Shown in pieces: positions 50,680 to 59,317 of a DNA stretch of 64,000 nt. The DNA is taken from contig JAHEHF010000001.1 of the NCBI GenBank assembly GCA_024644745.1, positions 1 to 64,000 on the forward strand. The letters run 5' to 3'. The DNA is from Flavobacteriaceae bacterium (lineage in GTDB: Bacteria > Bacteroidota > Bacteroidia > Flavobacteriales > Flavobacteriaceae). The first letter of the stretch is position 1; every line of letters begins with the position of its first letter. Position numbers and translations under genes: made by a program. Under the pieces are notes generated by a model. That model did no database searches and was not told the origin of the DNA. It was given only the letters and a program-made list of their open reading frames with translations.

Positions 50680-51762
50680 TTACATCAATTCATACATGGA
50701 TCTCAGCTTTTCTCTTGTAATTGTTTGTTGCCAATCTTTCCCCAAGGCGTTCTCCCATAAAGGAACCAAACTCAGCGCCACGTTGATCATGGTATCAAAT
50801 TGTTCATTTGTGAGATCCTTGCAAAGTCCTTTCGGAATATCTACCCCGTGTTTTACAACCATTTGCTTGAACTCTTTAACTCCTTCAGGATAGAACTCCT
50901 CCAATTGATCAAATACGATGCAGTTCCCTACCCCATGCTTTGTGCCCAGCAAATAGGACAAACCGTAGCTCATGGCATGGGCAACGCCCACCTGTGAGTA
51001 AGCTATGCTCATTCCTCCGTGCCAGGAAGCCATCATTAATTTATCCTGAGAATCTTCATCAATGCTGTCTTTTTCCAAATACACCTCCCTGCAGAGGTCC
51101 AGCGATTTTTCACCATAGCTCTGGCTAAAAGCATTCAAATAGGTTCCTGTTAAAGATTCAATACAATGAATATAACAATCCATACCGGTATAAAACCATT
51201 GATTTTTTGGCACACCGTCAAGCAGCGCAGGATCAAGCACCACCTGGTCAAATGGTGTGTAATCAGAATTCATACCCAGTTTTCTTTCAGGTCCTGTCAA
51301 GACTGTTGTTCTTGAAACTTCGGCCCCTGTTCCTGAAATGGTCGGTATGCCCACATGATAAACACCTTTATGTTTGACAAGGTCCCATCCCTGATAATCT
51401 GCAGATGAGCCCGGGTTGGTAAGCATCAGGGCCACAGCCTTGGCATAGTCCAACAAGGTACCTCCTCCTATTCCGACAATACCTGAAGGGGTCATGCCGA
51501 ATTCCTTATTGATCTCATCTCTAATATTGTCAACGTAGATGGTCTTAGGCTCTTCCTCGGCGCTGATAAAAATAATTTTATCGTTGTATTTCAGTGGTAT
51601 TCTGGAAATAACCGAATCCTTGTTTTTGAATACATCATCCACAAGAAAAATAAACGGCGCCTTGTCATTTACTCGTTGGGGTTCTAATATTTCACCCAAT
51701 TGGTTAAAACTACCTCTTCCAAAAACAACTCTTGGAACCATTGGAAAGTTTCTAAAACTCAT
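50680..51762 (-). CDS. kdnB: 3-deoxy-alpha-D-manno-octulosonate 8-oxidase (KdnB)
   Basis: Iron-containing alcohol-dehydrogenase-family protein of 360 residues predicted to oxidise the C8 hydroxyl of Kdo to an aldehyde. Family features are visible: PSGIVGIGGGTLLDYAKAVA (about 93-112, NAD binding), GIPTISGTGAEVSRT (about 138-152), and metal His in VAHAMSYGLSYLLGTKHGVG (about 260-279). The specific KdnB call rests on the gene order with kdsB and a KdnA-type aminotransferase, the same enzyme set that makes 8-amino-Kdo in Shewanella. Alone it would be called an iron alcohol dehydrogenase. Confidence 0.82.
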   Translation of the reverse strand: MSFRNFPMVPRVVFGRGSFNQLGEILEPQRVNDKAPFIFLVDDVFKNKDSVISRIPLKYNDKIIFISAEEEPKTIYVDNIRDEINKEFGMTPSGIVGIGGGTLLDYAKAVALMLTNPGSSADYQGWDLVKHKGVYHVGIPTISGTGAEVSRTTVLTGPERKLGMNSDYTPFDQVVLDPALLDGVPKNQWFYTGMDCYIHCIESLTGTYLNAFSQSYGEKSLDLCREVYLEKDSIDEDSQDKLMMASWHGGMSIAYSQVGVAHAMSYGLSYLLGTKHGVGNCIVFDQLEEFYPEGVKEFKQMVVKHGVDIPKGLCKDLTNEQFDTMINVALSLVPLWENALGKDWQQTITREKLRSMYELM

Positions 51763-51795
51763 ATGTCTGTTCTTTTATATTTTTTAATAAAAATC

Positions 51796-52527
51796 CTAAT
51801 CTTTAATAAGCTTCGCCGCCTTGACAAGATCCTCAGGCGTATCAATCTCTATGCCCATATAACTGGTTTCGACCATTTTTATCTTTTTACCATACTCCAG
51901 ATAACGGATGCACTCCACCTTTTCAGTTGCTTCCAACGGTCTCATGGGCAAACGGTAAAAGTCGAGTATGGCCTGCTTTCTAAAGGCATATACACCTATA
52001 TGCTCAAAATATCTTGCTCCTGCCGTCTTATCCCTTGGATAAGGAATGGCTGATCTTGAAAAATAAAGGGCAAAATTATCCTTATCAACGATCACCTTTA
52101 CATAATTAGGGTCCGTAATATCTTTCCAGTCTGTAATTTCCTGCATCAGAGAGGCCAGATCGATCTTACCAGCATCGTTTCCTTTAAAAACATCTATGAC
52201 CGCCTGCAATGGTTCCTTTTTAACAAAGGGTTCATCTCCCTGTACATTAACGACGATATCAATATCCAGATCTTCAACAGCTTCTGCGATTCTATCAGAT
52301 CCACATTCATGCTCCTTACGGCTCATGATGGCCTGCCCTCCTGCCTTTTCCACAACATCCCTGATGATCTCGCTGTCTGTAACGACGTACACATCATCGA
52401 ACAGTCCTGTTGCCAAAGTAGCCAAATAGGTTCTAACGATTACGGGTTTTCCCCCAAGATCTGCCATGAGCTTGCCCGGAAATCTTGTGGCACCATAACG
52501 CGCCGGTATCATTGCAATAATCTTCAT
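51796..52527 (-). CDS. kdsB: CMP-3-deoxy-D-manno-octulosonate cytidylyltransferase
   Basis: Activates Kdo (here probably its 8-amino form) with CTP for addition to lipid A. The 243 residues begin [20 protein letters not shown], the standard KdsB nucleotide-binding start, and continue with [14 protein letters not shown] (about 91-104), [11 protein letters not shown] (about 111-121) and [10 protein letters not shown] (about 172-181). It lies 33 bp upstream of kdnB and 6 bp downstream of the aminotransferase gene, so the three are one operon. Shewanella KdsB accepts the amino sugar, so the substrate here is likely Kdo8N. Confidence 0.95.
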   Translation of the reverse strand: MKIIAMIPARYGATRFPGKLMADLGGKPVIVRTYLATLATGLFDDVYVVTDSEIIRDVVEKAGGQAIMSRKEHECGSDRIAEAVEDLDIDIVVNVQGDEPFVKKEPLQAVIDVFKGNDAGKIDLASLMQEITDWKDITDPNYVKVIVDKDNFALYFSRSAIPYPRDKTAGARYFEHIGVYAFRKQAILDFYRLPMRPLEATEKVECIRYLEYGKKIKMVETSYMGIEIDTPEDLVKAAKLIKD

Positions 52528-52533
52528 ATCCGA

Positions 52534-53727
52534 TTAGAGTATTGATTTAATAGCCTCAGCCATCCTTGCCGCCCTGTCATTCACTTCTTCCTCAGTCCAG
52601 GATAATTTGATCAAACAAGATATATTTCTTGAAATGAGCGCATCAGACTGATCGAAACTTTGCCTGCCTATTGTTTCCAGTCCCTTTTTGACAGAAGCCG
52701 ACAAGGGAAACAGGCTTTTAATCTCTTTCAAATGTTCCCACCTTCTGATATAATGCCAGTTGTTATTAAAATAATTCCAGTAACCATCTATTCCATAGGC
52801 CTTAAACGCATCAACCACCTTGTTAGACAATTCAGCTGTCGGCATAAAAAAGTTTAAGAAACCGCAACTGTCACCCTCAGGATCAGGAATCCTTCTGAAA
52901 GTAACTTCCGGAATTTCACTGAGCGCTGCCTTAATAATGCCGTGATTTCTTCTCTGGATACGAACAAACTCATCCATTTTTCTGATCTGTCCCAATCCTA
53001 CAGCCGCGTGCAATTCAGAAATCCTGAAATTATAACCCAGAACGGGGTGTGTTTCTGCACCGCGATCATTACCCTGGTGGTCGTGTCCATGATCCGTATA
53101 TTGATCCGCCCACACTGCATAATCCTTATTATTAGTTATCATTGCTCCACCTTCTCCACAAGTGATGGTTTTTACAAAATCAAAAGAAAATGTTCCGGCA
53201 TCACCTATTGTACCCAGCATTTTGCCTTTATAGGATCCGCCAAAGGCCTGACAGGCATCCTCCAATAAATATAAATTGTGTTTGTCACAAATTGCCTTCA
53301 GGCTATCCATTTCAGCCATTGATCCGCACATATGAACCGGCATCACCACCTTGGTTCTGGGGGTTATAGCAGCTTCAACAGCTTTGGGATCCAGGGTCAG
53401 CGTATCGTCAATATCAACCAGGACTGGAGTTGCACCTGATGCAATAATCGATTCGAAACTAGCGACAAAAGTAAAACAAGGCATGATGACCTCGTCTCCT
53501 GCACCCACTCCCATCACTGCAAGAGCAACATTCAAAGCAGTGGTTCCACTGCTGGTGAGCTGGGCGTGTTTTACATCAAACCTGGTTTCTATTTCCCGTT
53601 CCAACTCTTTGGCTTTCCAGTGACCGTTGCGCATTCCGTCAAATCCATAGCGCATTAAAACTCCGTTTTCCAGAACATCATTCAGTTCCTTTCGTTCTTC
53701 GTCTCCAAATAACTCAAATCCAGGCAT
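52534..53727 (-). CDS. kdnA: PLP-dependent aminotransferase, probable KdnA
   Basis: DegT/DnrJ/EryC1/StrS family aminotransferase of 397 residues predicted to transaminate the C8 aldehyde of Kdo from glutamate, giving 8-amino-3,8-dideoxy-manno-octulosonate. The PLP lysine is in FSFDFVKTITCGEGGAMIT (about 185-203). TSSGTTALNVAL (about 58-69) and VMPVHMCGSMAEMD (about 129) are also typical. It is the promoter-proximal gene of kdnA-kdsB-kdnB. Other members of this family make amino sugars for O-antigens; the neighbouring kdsB and kdnB favour KdnA. Confidence 0.8.
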   Translation of the reverse strand: MPGFELFGDEERKELNDVLENGVLMRYGFDGMRNGHWKAKELEREIETRFDVKHAQLTSSGTTALNVALAVMGVGAGDEVIMPCFTFVASFESIIASGATPVLVDIDDTLTLDPKAVEAAITPRTKVVMPVHMCGSMAEMDSLKAICDKHNLYLLEDACQAFGGSYKGKMLGTIGDAGTFSFDFVKTITCGEGGAMITNNKDYAVWADQYTDHGHDHQGNDRGAETHPVLGYNFRISELHAAVGLGQIRKMDEFVRIQRRNHGIIKAALSEIPEVTFRRIPDPEGDSCGFLNFFMPTAELSNKVVDAFKAYGIDGYWNYFNNNWHYIRRWEHLKEIKSLFPLSASVKKGLETIGRQSFDQSDALISRNISCLIKLSWTEEEVNDRAARMAEAIKSIL

Positions 53728-53761
53728 AATTTAATCTTATTAAAGGTTGTATTCAGGCTAG

Positions 53762-53769
53762 CAAAGATA
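53762..53769 (-). promoter_or_regulatory. -7 promoter element of the kdnA-kdsB-kdnB operon
   Basis: TATCTTTG on the minus strand matches TAnnTTTG. Transcription from about 53755 would leave a 28-nt leader to the ATG at 53727. No TTG at the standard distance. Confidence 0.4.
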
Positions 53770-53923
53770 ATTATTTCAATTGAAAAGATCGCTTTATTCT
53801 CACTTCGATTGCATACCGGAATTTCGATCTTTGGAGGAGCCTCAAAAAGCACAAGTGTGAGGCGTTTGTAAAATCATAAATATTAGTAAAAAAGGTTGTA
53901 ATTTTAATCCCTATTTTTGTCTT

Positions 53924-54931
53924 ATGGAAGAATTTATCAGGGGATTGCCCAAAGCCGAATTACACCTTCATATAGAAGGAACCTTTGAACCACAATTGAT
54001 GTTTGAAATTGCGAAAAGAAATCATATTTCGATTCCTTTTTCATCTGTCAAAGAGATAGAAGCAGCCTATGAATTTGACTGTCTGCAGGATTTTCTGGAC
54101 ATCTATTACCAGGGTGCACAGGTCTTGATCAAGGAACAGGATTTTTATGACCTGACCTACAGTTATCTTAAAAAATGTGCCGAACAGAATGTCAGGCACA
54201 CAGAAATCATGTTTGATCCTCAAACACATACCGAAAGAGGCATATCTTTTGAAACCGTGATCAGCGGCATTAACAAAGCCTGCCGGGATGCCCAAAGAGA
54301 TTTAGGGATATCGTCTTTGCTGATCATGAGCTACCTCAGACACCTGTCTGAAGAAGCTGCTTTTACAACCCTGAAAGAATCCCTCCCTTTTAAAGAGCAC
54401 ATTACGGCAATAGGCCTTGATTCGTCTGAAAAAGGAAACCCTCCTTCCAAATTTAAAAAAGTATTCGAAGCCTCAGTCGCTGAAGGCTATATCGCATTGG
54501 CTCATGCAGGAGAAGAAGGAAACGCAGATTATGTCTGGGAAGCCATTGATATTTTAAACATCAAAAGAATTGACCACGGCAACAATGCTCTGCAGGACCC
54601 TGAACTGGTGACTGAAATCATCAACAGGGACATGGCACTAACGGTTTGCCCCTTATCCAACAAGGCCCTTCAGGTCGTTTCTGATCTCAAAGCGCATCCC
54701 TTGAAAAAAATGATGGATTTGGGCCTAAAAGTAACTGTGAATTCAGATGATCCTGCCTATTTCGGAGGACAGGTAAACCAAAATTATCATGAGATCCACA
54801 AAGCACTGAACTTATCGAAAAAAGACCTTTACGAACTGGCAAAAAATTCTTTTAACTATTCACTCTTAAATGAAAACAAAAAGAAGACCTATCTCGATGA
54901 ACTGGAGTCTTATTATTTGACCAATAAATAA
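53924..54931 (+). CDS. adenine deaminase (adenosine deaminase superfamily)
   Basis: Converts adenine to hypoxanthine for purine salvage; metal-dependent TIM-barrel amidohydrolase of 335 residues. Motifs: PKAELHLHIEGTFEPQLMFE (about 9-28) with two metal His, ALAHAGEEG (about 190-198), GLDSSEKGNPP (about 164) and VTVNSDDPAYFGG (about 270-282) with the catalytic Asp pair. The FDPQTHTERGI and HAGEEG segments match bacterial adenine deaminases of the ADA superfamily better than adenosine deaminase, but substrate choice within this superfamily cannot be proven by reading alone. Together with mtnN, which releases adenine, it would complete adenine recycling. Confidence 0.85.
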   Translation: MEEFIRGLPKAELHLHIEGTFEPQLMFEIAKRNHISIPFSSVKEIEAAYEFDCLQDFLDIYYQGAQVLIKEQDFYDLTYSYLKKCAEQNVRHTEIMFDPQTHTERGISFETVISGINKACRDAQRDLGISSLLIMSYLRHLSEEAAFTTLKESLPFKEHITAIGLDSSEKGNPPSKFKKVFEASVAEGYIALAHAGEEGNADYVWEAIDILNIKRIDHGNNALQDPELVTEIINRDMALTVCPLSNKALQVVSDLKAHPLKKMMDLGLKVTVNSDDPAYFGGQVNQNYHEIHKALNLSKKDLYELAKNSFNYSLLNENKKKTYLDELESYYLTNK

Positions 54932-55477
54932 TCAGCCCTCCATCGATGAATTGATGGCCTTGATGGCTTCCTCTATGTGATTTTGTGCCTTGAACTGACT
55001 GTCATACATAAAAATGACCTCTCCTTCTTTATTGATGACATACGTGACACGGCCAGGAATCAGCCCAAAGACATTGCCTTTGACACCGAATAGTTTCCTG
55101 ACCATACCCTCTGTATCGGCCAACAGGGAAAAAGGTAAATTATATTTCTCTGCAAAGTTCTTATGACTTTGAACGTCATCAGAACTGATCCCGATAACCT
55201 TGATGTTCTTATCGGTAAATTGTTCATATGCGTCTCTGAAACTACAAGCTTCCTTGGTGCATCCGGGGGTGTCATCTTTAGGATAAAAATAAATGACCAT
55301 CGCAGTTTTTCCTATATAGTCTTTCATATTAAAATCCGCTCCAGACTGATCTTTTAAGGTAAATACGGGAACCCTATCCCCTACGGTAATTGCAGATTGT
55401 GCTTTCATGTCAAACATAGATATCAAGGCTGCCAAGGCGCCTGCGATTAGTATAAAAATTAAACTTTTCCTTTTCAT
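54932..55477 (-). CDS. peroxiredoxin of the BCP type with N-terminal anchor
   Basis: Thiol peroxidase of 181 residues. The AhpC/TSA fold carries PGCTKEACSFRDAYEQF (about 90-106), with peroxidatic and resolving Cys five residues apart as in bacterioferritin-comigratory proteins. The first 28 residues are a hydrophobic stretch (LIFILIAGALAALISMF) that would place the enzyme in the periplasm or on the membrane; most BCP proteins are cytoplasmic. Its start overlaps the stop of queD by 4 bp (ATGA), so it is translated with it. Thioredoxin or bacillithiol may be the electron donor. Confidence 0.88.
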   Translation of the reverse strand: MKRKSLIFILIAGALAALISMFDMKAQSAITVGDRVPVFTLKDQSGADFNMKDYIGKTAMVIYFYPKDDTPGCTKEACSFRDAYEQFTDKNIKVIGISSDDVQSHKNFAEKYNLPFSLLADTEGMVRKLFGVKGNVFGLIPGRVTYVINKEGEVIFMYDSQFKAQNHIEEAIKAINSSMEG

Positions 55478-55887
55478 GATTCTCCTGAATATGTGACGAA
55501 ATTCCTGGGGGTTTCATACAGAGTTACGGTGAGTTCAAGATCTTCTGAAATTTTGTTTCTGAGCTTCTCCCAGATTACAACAGAAATATTTTCCGCGGTA
55601 GGATTCAGGGTTTTAAATTCAGGCACCTCCTCATTAAGGTTTTTGTGGTCAAACTGCTCCTCGATCTCTTCACGAATGAGTGCCTTTAAAACCTTCATGT
55701 CCATGACAAAGCCCGTATCAGGATGGATCTTGCCTTTAACTGAAATGATCAGTTCATAATTGTGGCCGTGATAATTAGGATTTGCACATTTACCGAATAC
55801 TTCTGCGTTTCTGGCGTCTGACCACTCATTGTTGTATAATCTGTGCGCAGCATTAAAATGCGCTTTTCTGCTAACGGTTACTCTCAT
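55474..55887 (-). CDS. queD: 6-carboxy-tetrahydropterin synthase (QueD-like)
   Basis: PTPS-family enzyme of 137 residues, second step of queuosine synthesis. Zinc His are in RKAHFNAAHRLYN (about 7-19) and YHGHNYELIIS (about 42-52), and the catalytic Cys is in FGKCANPNYHGH. I chose the ATG at 55887; the frame continues upstream to 55977 but overlaps the idi gene and adds untypical sequence. It is located directly after idi with 1 bp between and overlaps the peroxiredoxin start. Bacteria of this group often need queuosine; queE and queC are not in the window. Confidence 0.88.
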   Translation of the reverse strand: MRVTVSRKAHFNAAHRLYNNEWSDARNAEVFGKCANPNYHGHNYELIISVKGKIHPDTGFVMDMKVLKALIREEIEEQFDHKNLNEEVPEFKTLNPTAENISVVIWEKLRNKISEDLELTVTLYETPRNFVTYSGES

Positions 55888-55888
55888 A

Positions 55889-56401
55889 TCACAATAATCT
55901 TTCCTGATATTCCTTAAAAATAATCTTAAACCATTCAGTATAAAGCTCCGGTTGCTCCCGAATATCTCTTTTAACATCTTCCGTGCGCATCCATTTGAAT
56001 GACGCCACTTCCGCCGGGTTGATCACCGGATCCCCGTCATAATGGCCCACCATGACGTGGTCCAGCTCATGCTCGGTCAATCCGTTATCAAAGGGGGCTT
56101 TGTAAACAAATGAGAACAACTCCCTGAGGCTGCACTCAAATCCCATCTCTTCCCTTAAACGCCTTTTGCCTGCCTGAATGTTTGTTTCTCCATTTCTCTG
56201 ATGGCTGCAACAGGTATTTGTCCATAATCCGGGAGAATGGTATTTATCTAAAGCCCTTTGCTGCAACATGAGCTCTCCTTTTTTATTGAATACAAACACC
56301 GAAAAAGCACGGTGCAGCACAGCTTTTTGATGGGCCTCCATTTTTTCCATAAGACCCAGTTGCTCATCATTTTCGTTTACCAAGATTACTTTTTCTTTCA
56401 A
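55889..56401 (-). CDS. idi: isopentenyl-diphosphate Delta-isomerase
   Basis: NUDIX-fold enzyme interconverting isopentenyl and dimethylallyl diphosphate, 170 residues. Active-site features: KYHSPGLWTNTCCSHQRNGE (about 53-72) with the catalytic Cys, and EHELDHVMVGHY (about 112-123) with catalytic Glu. The start is a TTG at 56401; it encodes the conserved KEKVILVNENDEQ N-terminus, and no nearby ATG could. Type I Idi is needed where isoprenoids come from mevalonate, so this hints at a mevalonate pathway. It heads the operon idi-queD-peroxiredoxin. Confidence 0.92.
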   Translation of the reverse strand: MKEKVILVNENDEQLGLMEKMEAHQKAVLHRAFSVFVFNKKGELMLQQRALDKYHSPGLWTNTCCSHQRNGETNIQAGKRRLREEMGFECSLRELFSFVYKAPFDNGLTEHELDHVMVGHYDGDPVINPAEVASFKWMRTEDVKRDIREQPELYTEWFKIIFKEYQERLL

Positions 56402-56417
56402 GTCAGTATGTTTTTTA

Positions 56418-56425
56418 CAAAGTTA
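56418..56425 (-). promoter_or_regulatory. -7 promoter element of the idi operon
   Basis: TAACTTTG on the minus strand matches TAnnTTTG. The predicted leader to the TTG start at 56401 is only about 10 nt, supporting that start. Confidence 0.35.
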
Positions 56426-56550
56426 TTAATTTAAATCTTCTTATTAAAGGCCTGCACATATTTACACTGATGTTCCCTTCTTCAGTAACATGGAGAAACC
56501 TTTGAGTCAATTTCACCCCTGAATTGATCTGCAGATCTTGAGCAATACCT

Positions 56551-56558
56551 TATCTTTG
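56551..56558 (+). promoter_or_regulatory. -7 promoter element of the cyclophilin gene
   Basis: TATCTTTG matches TAnnTTTG and lies 25 bp before the ATG at 56584. The upstream TTG spacing is not ideal (10 bp or 24 bp). Confidence 0.4.
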
Positions 56559-56583
56559 CCCGGAATGAATTTCATTTGATTTT

Positions 56584-57288
56584 ATGAGACATTTTTTAAT
56601 AATTCTGTGTTTAACACAAACTTTCATGACATCCGGATGCAAACAAGAAACAAACCAAAAGGAGCGCACCAATCCTGGAATAAGTCATCCAACCCAAACT
56701 CATGAAGCTGAGGAAGCGGAAAAAGCGGCGAGACCAAAAGATTCGATCAACAATAAAAATGCAGTAGCCTTTTTAACAAAGTACGGCAAAGAGAACCGGG
56801 AAAAGATCGTATTGATCAAAACTCGTCTGGGAAATATAAAAGTCAAATTATTCGAAGATACCCCCCTGCATAGGGCAAGTTTCATTTTTCTGACCAAAAT
56901 GGGTTATTTTGACACCACCTGCTTTTACAGGGTTGTTCCGGATTTTATCATCCAGGGAGGCGAATCGGAACGCCTGGACACACAAAAATACAAGGCGCGA
57001 TATGAGCGCTACAAGATCCCTCCCGAATTCAGAAAAAACAGGAGGCACGATTATGGAGCAATTGCTTTGGCACGTGACTGGGTCAATAATCCAAATAAAT
57101 ACTCCACTGCTTTCGAATTTTATATCGTTCAAAACAGAAAAGGGGCACATCACCTCGATGATGAACACACAGTGTTTGGTCAGGTCATCTCAGGATTTGA
57201 AACCATCGACAAAATTGTTCAGCTCGAAGCGGGTAGCGATGAATGGCCTCTGGATGACGTGTTTATGAAGGTGGAAGTCATCGAGTAG
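56584..57288 (+). CDS. cyclophilin-type peptidyl-prolyl isomerase lipoprotein
   Basis: Exported folding catalyst of 234 residues. The N-terminus (1-19) ends in a lipobox-like TSGC, so the protein is a lipoprotein anchored to a membrane. The cyclophilin fold begins near residue 78 with VLIKTRLGNIKVKLFEDTP, contains FYRVVPDFIIQGGESER (about 115-131, active-site Arg and Gln) and ends with HTVFGQVISGFETIDKIV (about 197-214). An insert of about 20 residues sits between the two halves. It is transcribed alone and probably helps fold envelope proteins. Confidence 0.9.
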   Translation: MRHFLIILCLTQTFMTSGCKQETNQKERTNPGISHPTQTHEAEEAEKAARPKDSINNKNAVAFLTKYGKENREKIVLIKTRLGNIKVKLFEDTPLHRASFIFLTKMGYFDTTCFYRVVPDFIIQGGESERLDTQKYKARYERYKIPPEFRKNRRHDYGAIALARDWVNNPNKYSTAFEFYIVQNRKGAHHLDDEHTVFGQVISGFETIDKIVQLEAGSDEWPLDDVFMKVEVIE

Positions 57289-57425
57289 CCATCATGTTTT
57301 CACTTAATTTTTTGGTGTTTTATTGAAATTGAATTTCAGGTATAAATGAAATCGTAAAGCCTGTAAATCGATGGATCTCATACAATCTTTGCACATGTTT
57401 TTGGCACAAAAATTGGACCTATGAA

Positions 57426-57455
57426 TTGTTTTTGTGCAGAGTTGACTTATCTTTG
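57426..57455 (+). promoter_or_regulatory. prfC promoter, close to the Bacteroidota consensus
   Basis: TTG (57426-57428), 19 bp, then TATCTTTG (57448-57455): both elements and the spacing match the TTG-N19-TAnnTTTG consensus. Transcription would start near 57462, about 11 nt before the ATG at 57473. Confidence 0.6.
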
Positions 57456-57472
57456 CAAACTAATTTTTAGAA

Positions 57473-59062
57473 ATGAACCTATTACAGGAAATTGACAGAA
57501 GAAGGACTTTTGGAATTATCTCTCACCCCGATGCGGGAAAGACGACACTAACGGAAAAGTTATTGCTCTTTGGTGGTGCCATACAGGAAGCGGGAGCAGT
57601 AAAAAGCAACAAGATAAAAAAAGGAGCTACTTCAGATTTTATGGAAATTGAACGTCAGAGAGGGATTTCTGTAGCCACTTCTGTGCTGGCGTTCATCTAT
57701 AAGGATAAGAAGATCAATATCCTGGATACACCCGGTCACAAGGATTTTGCGGAAGATACGTTTCGCACCCTCACAGCGGTCGACAGCGTTATTGTTGTTA
57801 TCGATGTGGCCAAGGGTGTTGAAGAACAGACTGAAAAGCTTGTGGAGGTTTGCAGAATGAGAAATATCCCGATGATCGTTTTTATCAATAAGCTTGACAG
57901 AGAAGGAAAGGATGCTTTTGATCTTTTGGACGAAGTCGAACAAAAACTGGGTTTGACTGTGGTACCATTGAGTTTTCCCATCGGAATGGGATATGATTTT
58001 AAAGGTATTTACAATATTTGGGGCAAAAAACTGAATCTGTTCTCAGGAGACACCAAGCAAACTGTATCTGAAGGCATCGAATTTACCGACCTGGAAGATC
58101 CGGAACTGGATGAGATCATTGGCAATAAAGCAGCTTCTACGCTTAGGGAAGAACTGGAGCTCATTAGCGAAGTGTACCCATCCTTCGACAAAGAAGCCTA
58201 TCTTAAAGGTGAACTTCAACCCGTTTTCTTCGGATCGGCCCTGAATAATTTTGGTGTCAAGGAATTGCTTGACTGCTTCATTGATATAGCACCCTCTCCC
58301 CAGCCTAAAATGTCAGATACCCGATTGGTCGATTCAAGGGAAAAGCAATTTTCCGGTTTTGTATTTAAGATCCATGCAAATATGGACCCCAAGCATCGTG
58401 ACCGACTGGCCTTTGTCAAGATTGTTTCAGGCGTTTTTAAAAGAAATACGAATTACCTTCACGTCAAACTCGGCAAGAAAATGAAATTTTCAAGCCCGAA
58501 TGCCTTTTTTGCTGAAAAAAAGGAAATCGTGGAAGAATCCTTCCCGGGGGATATCGTGGGTTTGCATGACACGGGAAATTTTAAAATCGGAGACACACTG
58601 ACCGAAGGCGAGATCATGGAGTTCAAAGGAATCCCAAGTTTCTCCCCCGAACATTTCAGGTATGTCAATAATTCGGATCCTATGAAAGCCAAGCAACTGG
58701 CTAAAGGCCTGGATCAATTGATGGACGAAGGTGTGGCTCAATTGTTTACCCTTGATCTGAATAACAGAAAGGTGATAGGAACAGTCGGGGCCCTTCAGTT
58801 TGAAGTAATTCAATACCGCCTTGAACATGAATACGGGGCCATTTGTTCTTATGAGAATGTAAACGTGCACAAGGCTTGCTGGGTAGCTCCGGAAGATCAA
58901 CACAATGATCAATTCAAAGAATTCAAAAGGGTAAAGCAGCGTTATCTGGCGAGAGATAAAAAGGGTCGCCTGGTATTTTTGGCTGATTCTGCCTTTACGG
59001 TTCAAATGACACAGGAAAAATATCCTACCGTCAAACTCCATTTTGTAAGTGAGTTCAAATAA
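57473..59062 (+). CDS. prfC: peptide chain release factor 3
   Basis: Translational GTPase that recycles class-I release factors after peptide release. The 529 residues begin with the G domain: G1 as SHPDAGKTTLTEKLL (about 17-31), G3 as DTPGHKDFAED (about 84-94), and G4 NKLDREGKD (about 137-145). Translation-factor beta-barrels and the C-terminal PrfC domain follow, with EHEYGAICSYENVNVHKACW (about 453-472). Length equals that of E. coli RF3, and the sequence distinguishes it from EF-G by the missing C-terminal domains. A well-formed promoter lies upstream. Confidence 0.96.
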   Translation: MNLLQEIDRRRTFGIISHPDAGKTTLTEKLLLFGGAIQEAGAVKSNKIKKGATSDFMEIERQRGISVATSVLAFIYKDKKINILDTPGHKDFAEDTFRTLTAVDSVIVVIDVAKGVEEQTEKLVEVCRMRNIPMIVFINKLDREGKDAFDLLDEVEQKLGLTVVPLSFPIGMGYDFKGIYNIWGKKLNLFSGDTKQTVSEGIEFTDLEDPELDEIIGNKAASTLREELELISEVYPSFDKEAYLKGELQPVFFGSALNNFGVKELLDCFIDIAPSPQPKMSDTRLVDSREKQFSGFVFKIHANMDPKHRDRLAFVKIVSGVFKRNTNYLHVKLGKKMKFSSPNAFFAEKKEIVEESFPGDIVGLHDTGNFKIGDTLTEGEIMEFKGIPSFSPEHFRYVNNSDPMKAKQLAKGLDQLMDEGVAQLFTLDLNNRKVIGTVGALQFEVIQYRLEHEYGAICSYENVNVHKACWVAPEDQHNDQFKEFKRVKQRYLARDKKGRLVFLADSAFTVQMTQEKYPTVKLHFVSEFK

Positions 59063-59317
59063 AACTTGACCCCTCTAAGTTGATGGTAAGCATTTCAGAA
59101 GACATGACGCTTTCCGGGCATGATAGACTTTATTTTCAAAAGTAAGAATGACTTTTCGGGTCTGTGGAAGTCTGTCTCGCAATATTCAATTAATTTGAAA
59201 ACGTTGAATTCATTTAATCGCAGGATTGACATATTCATATCATTCAAATTCGGTACTTCAGACATTTAGCTTTATTTTTACAGTAACAAATTTAATTTGA
59301 ATCTTTAATTAACTGAT

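Noticed and set aside
53912..53919. TATTTTTG as promoter of the adenine deaminase gene.
   Set aside because: It ends 4 bp before the ATG, so it cannot supply a normal leader. It would need a leaderless start or a different ATG.
58490..59041. A 183-codon open frame on the minus strand.
   Set aside because: It lies entirely antisense to prfC, a well-supported gene, and has no domain. It is a shadow frame.
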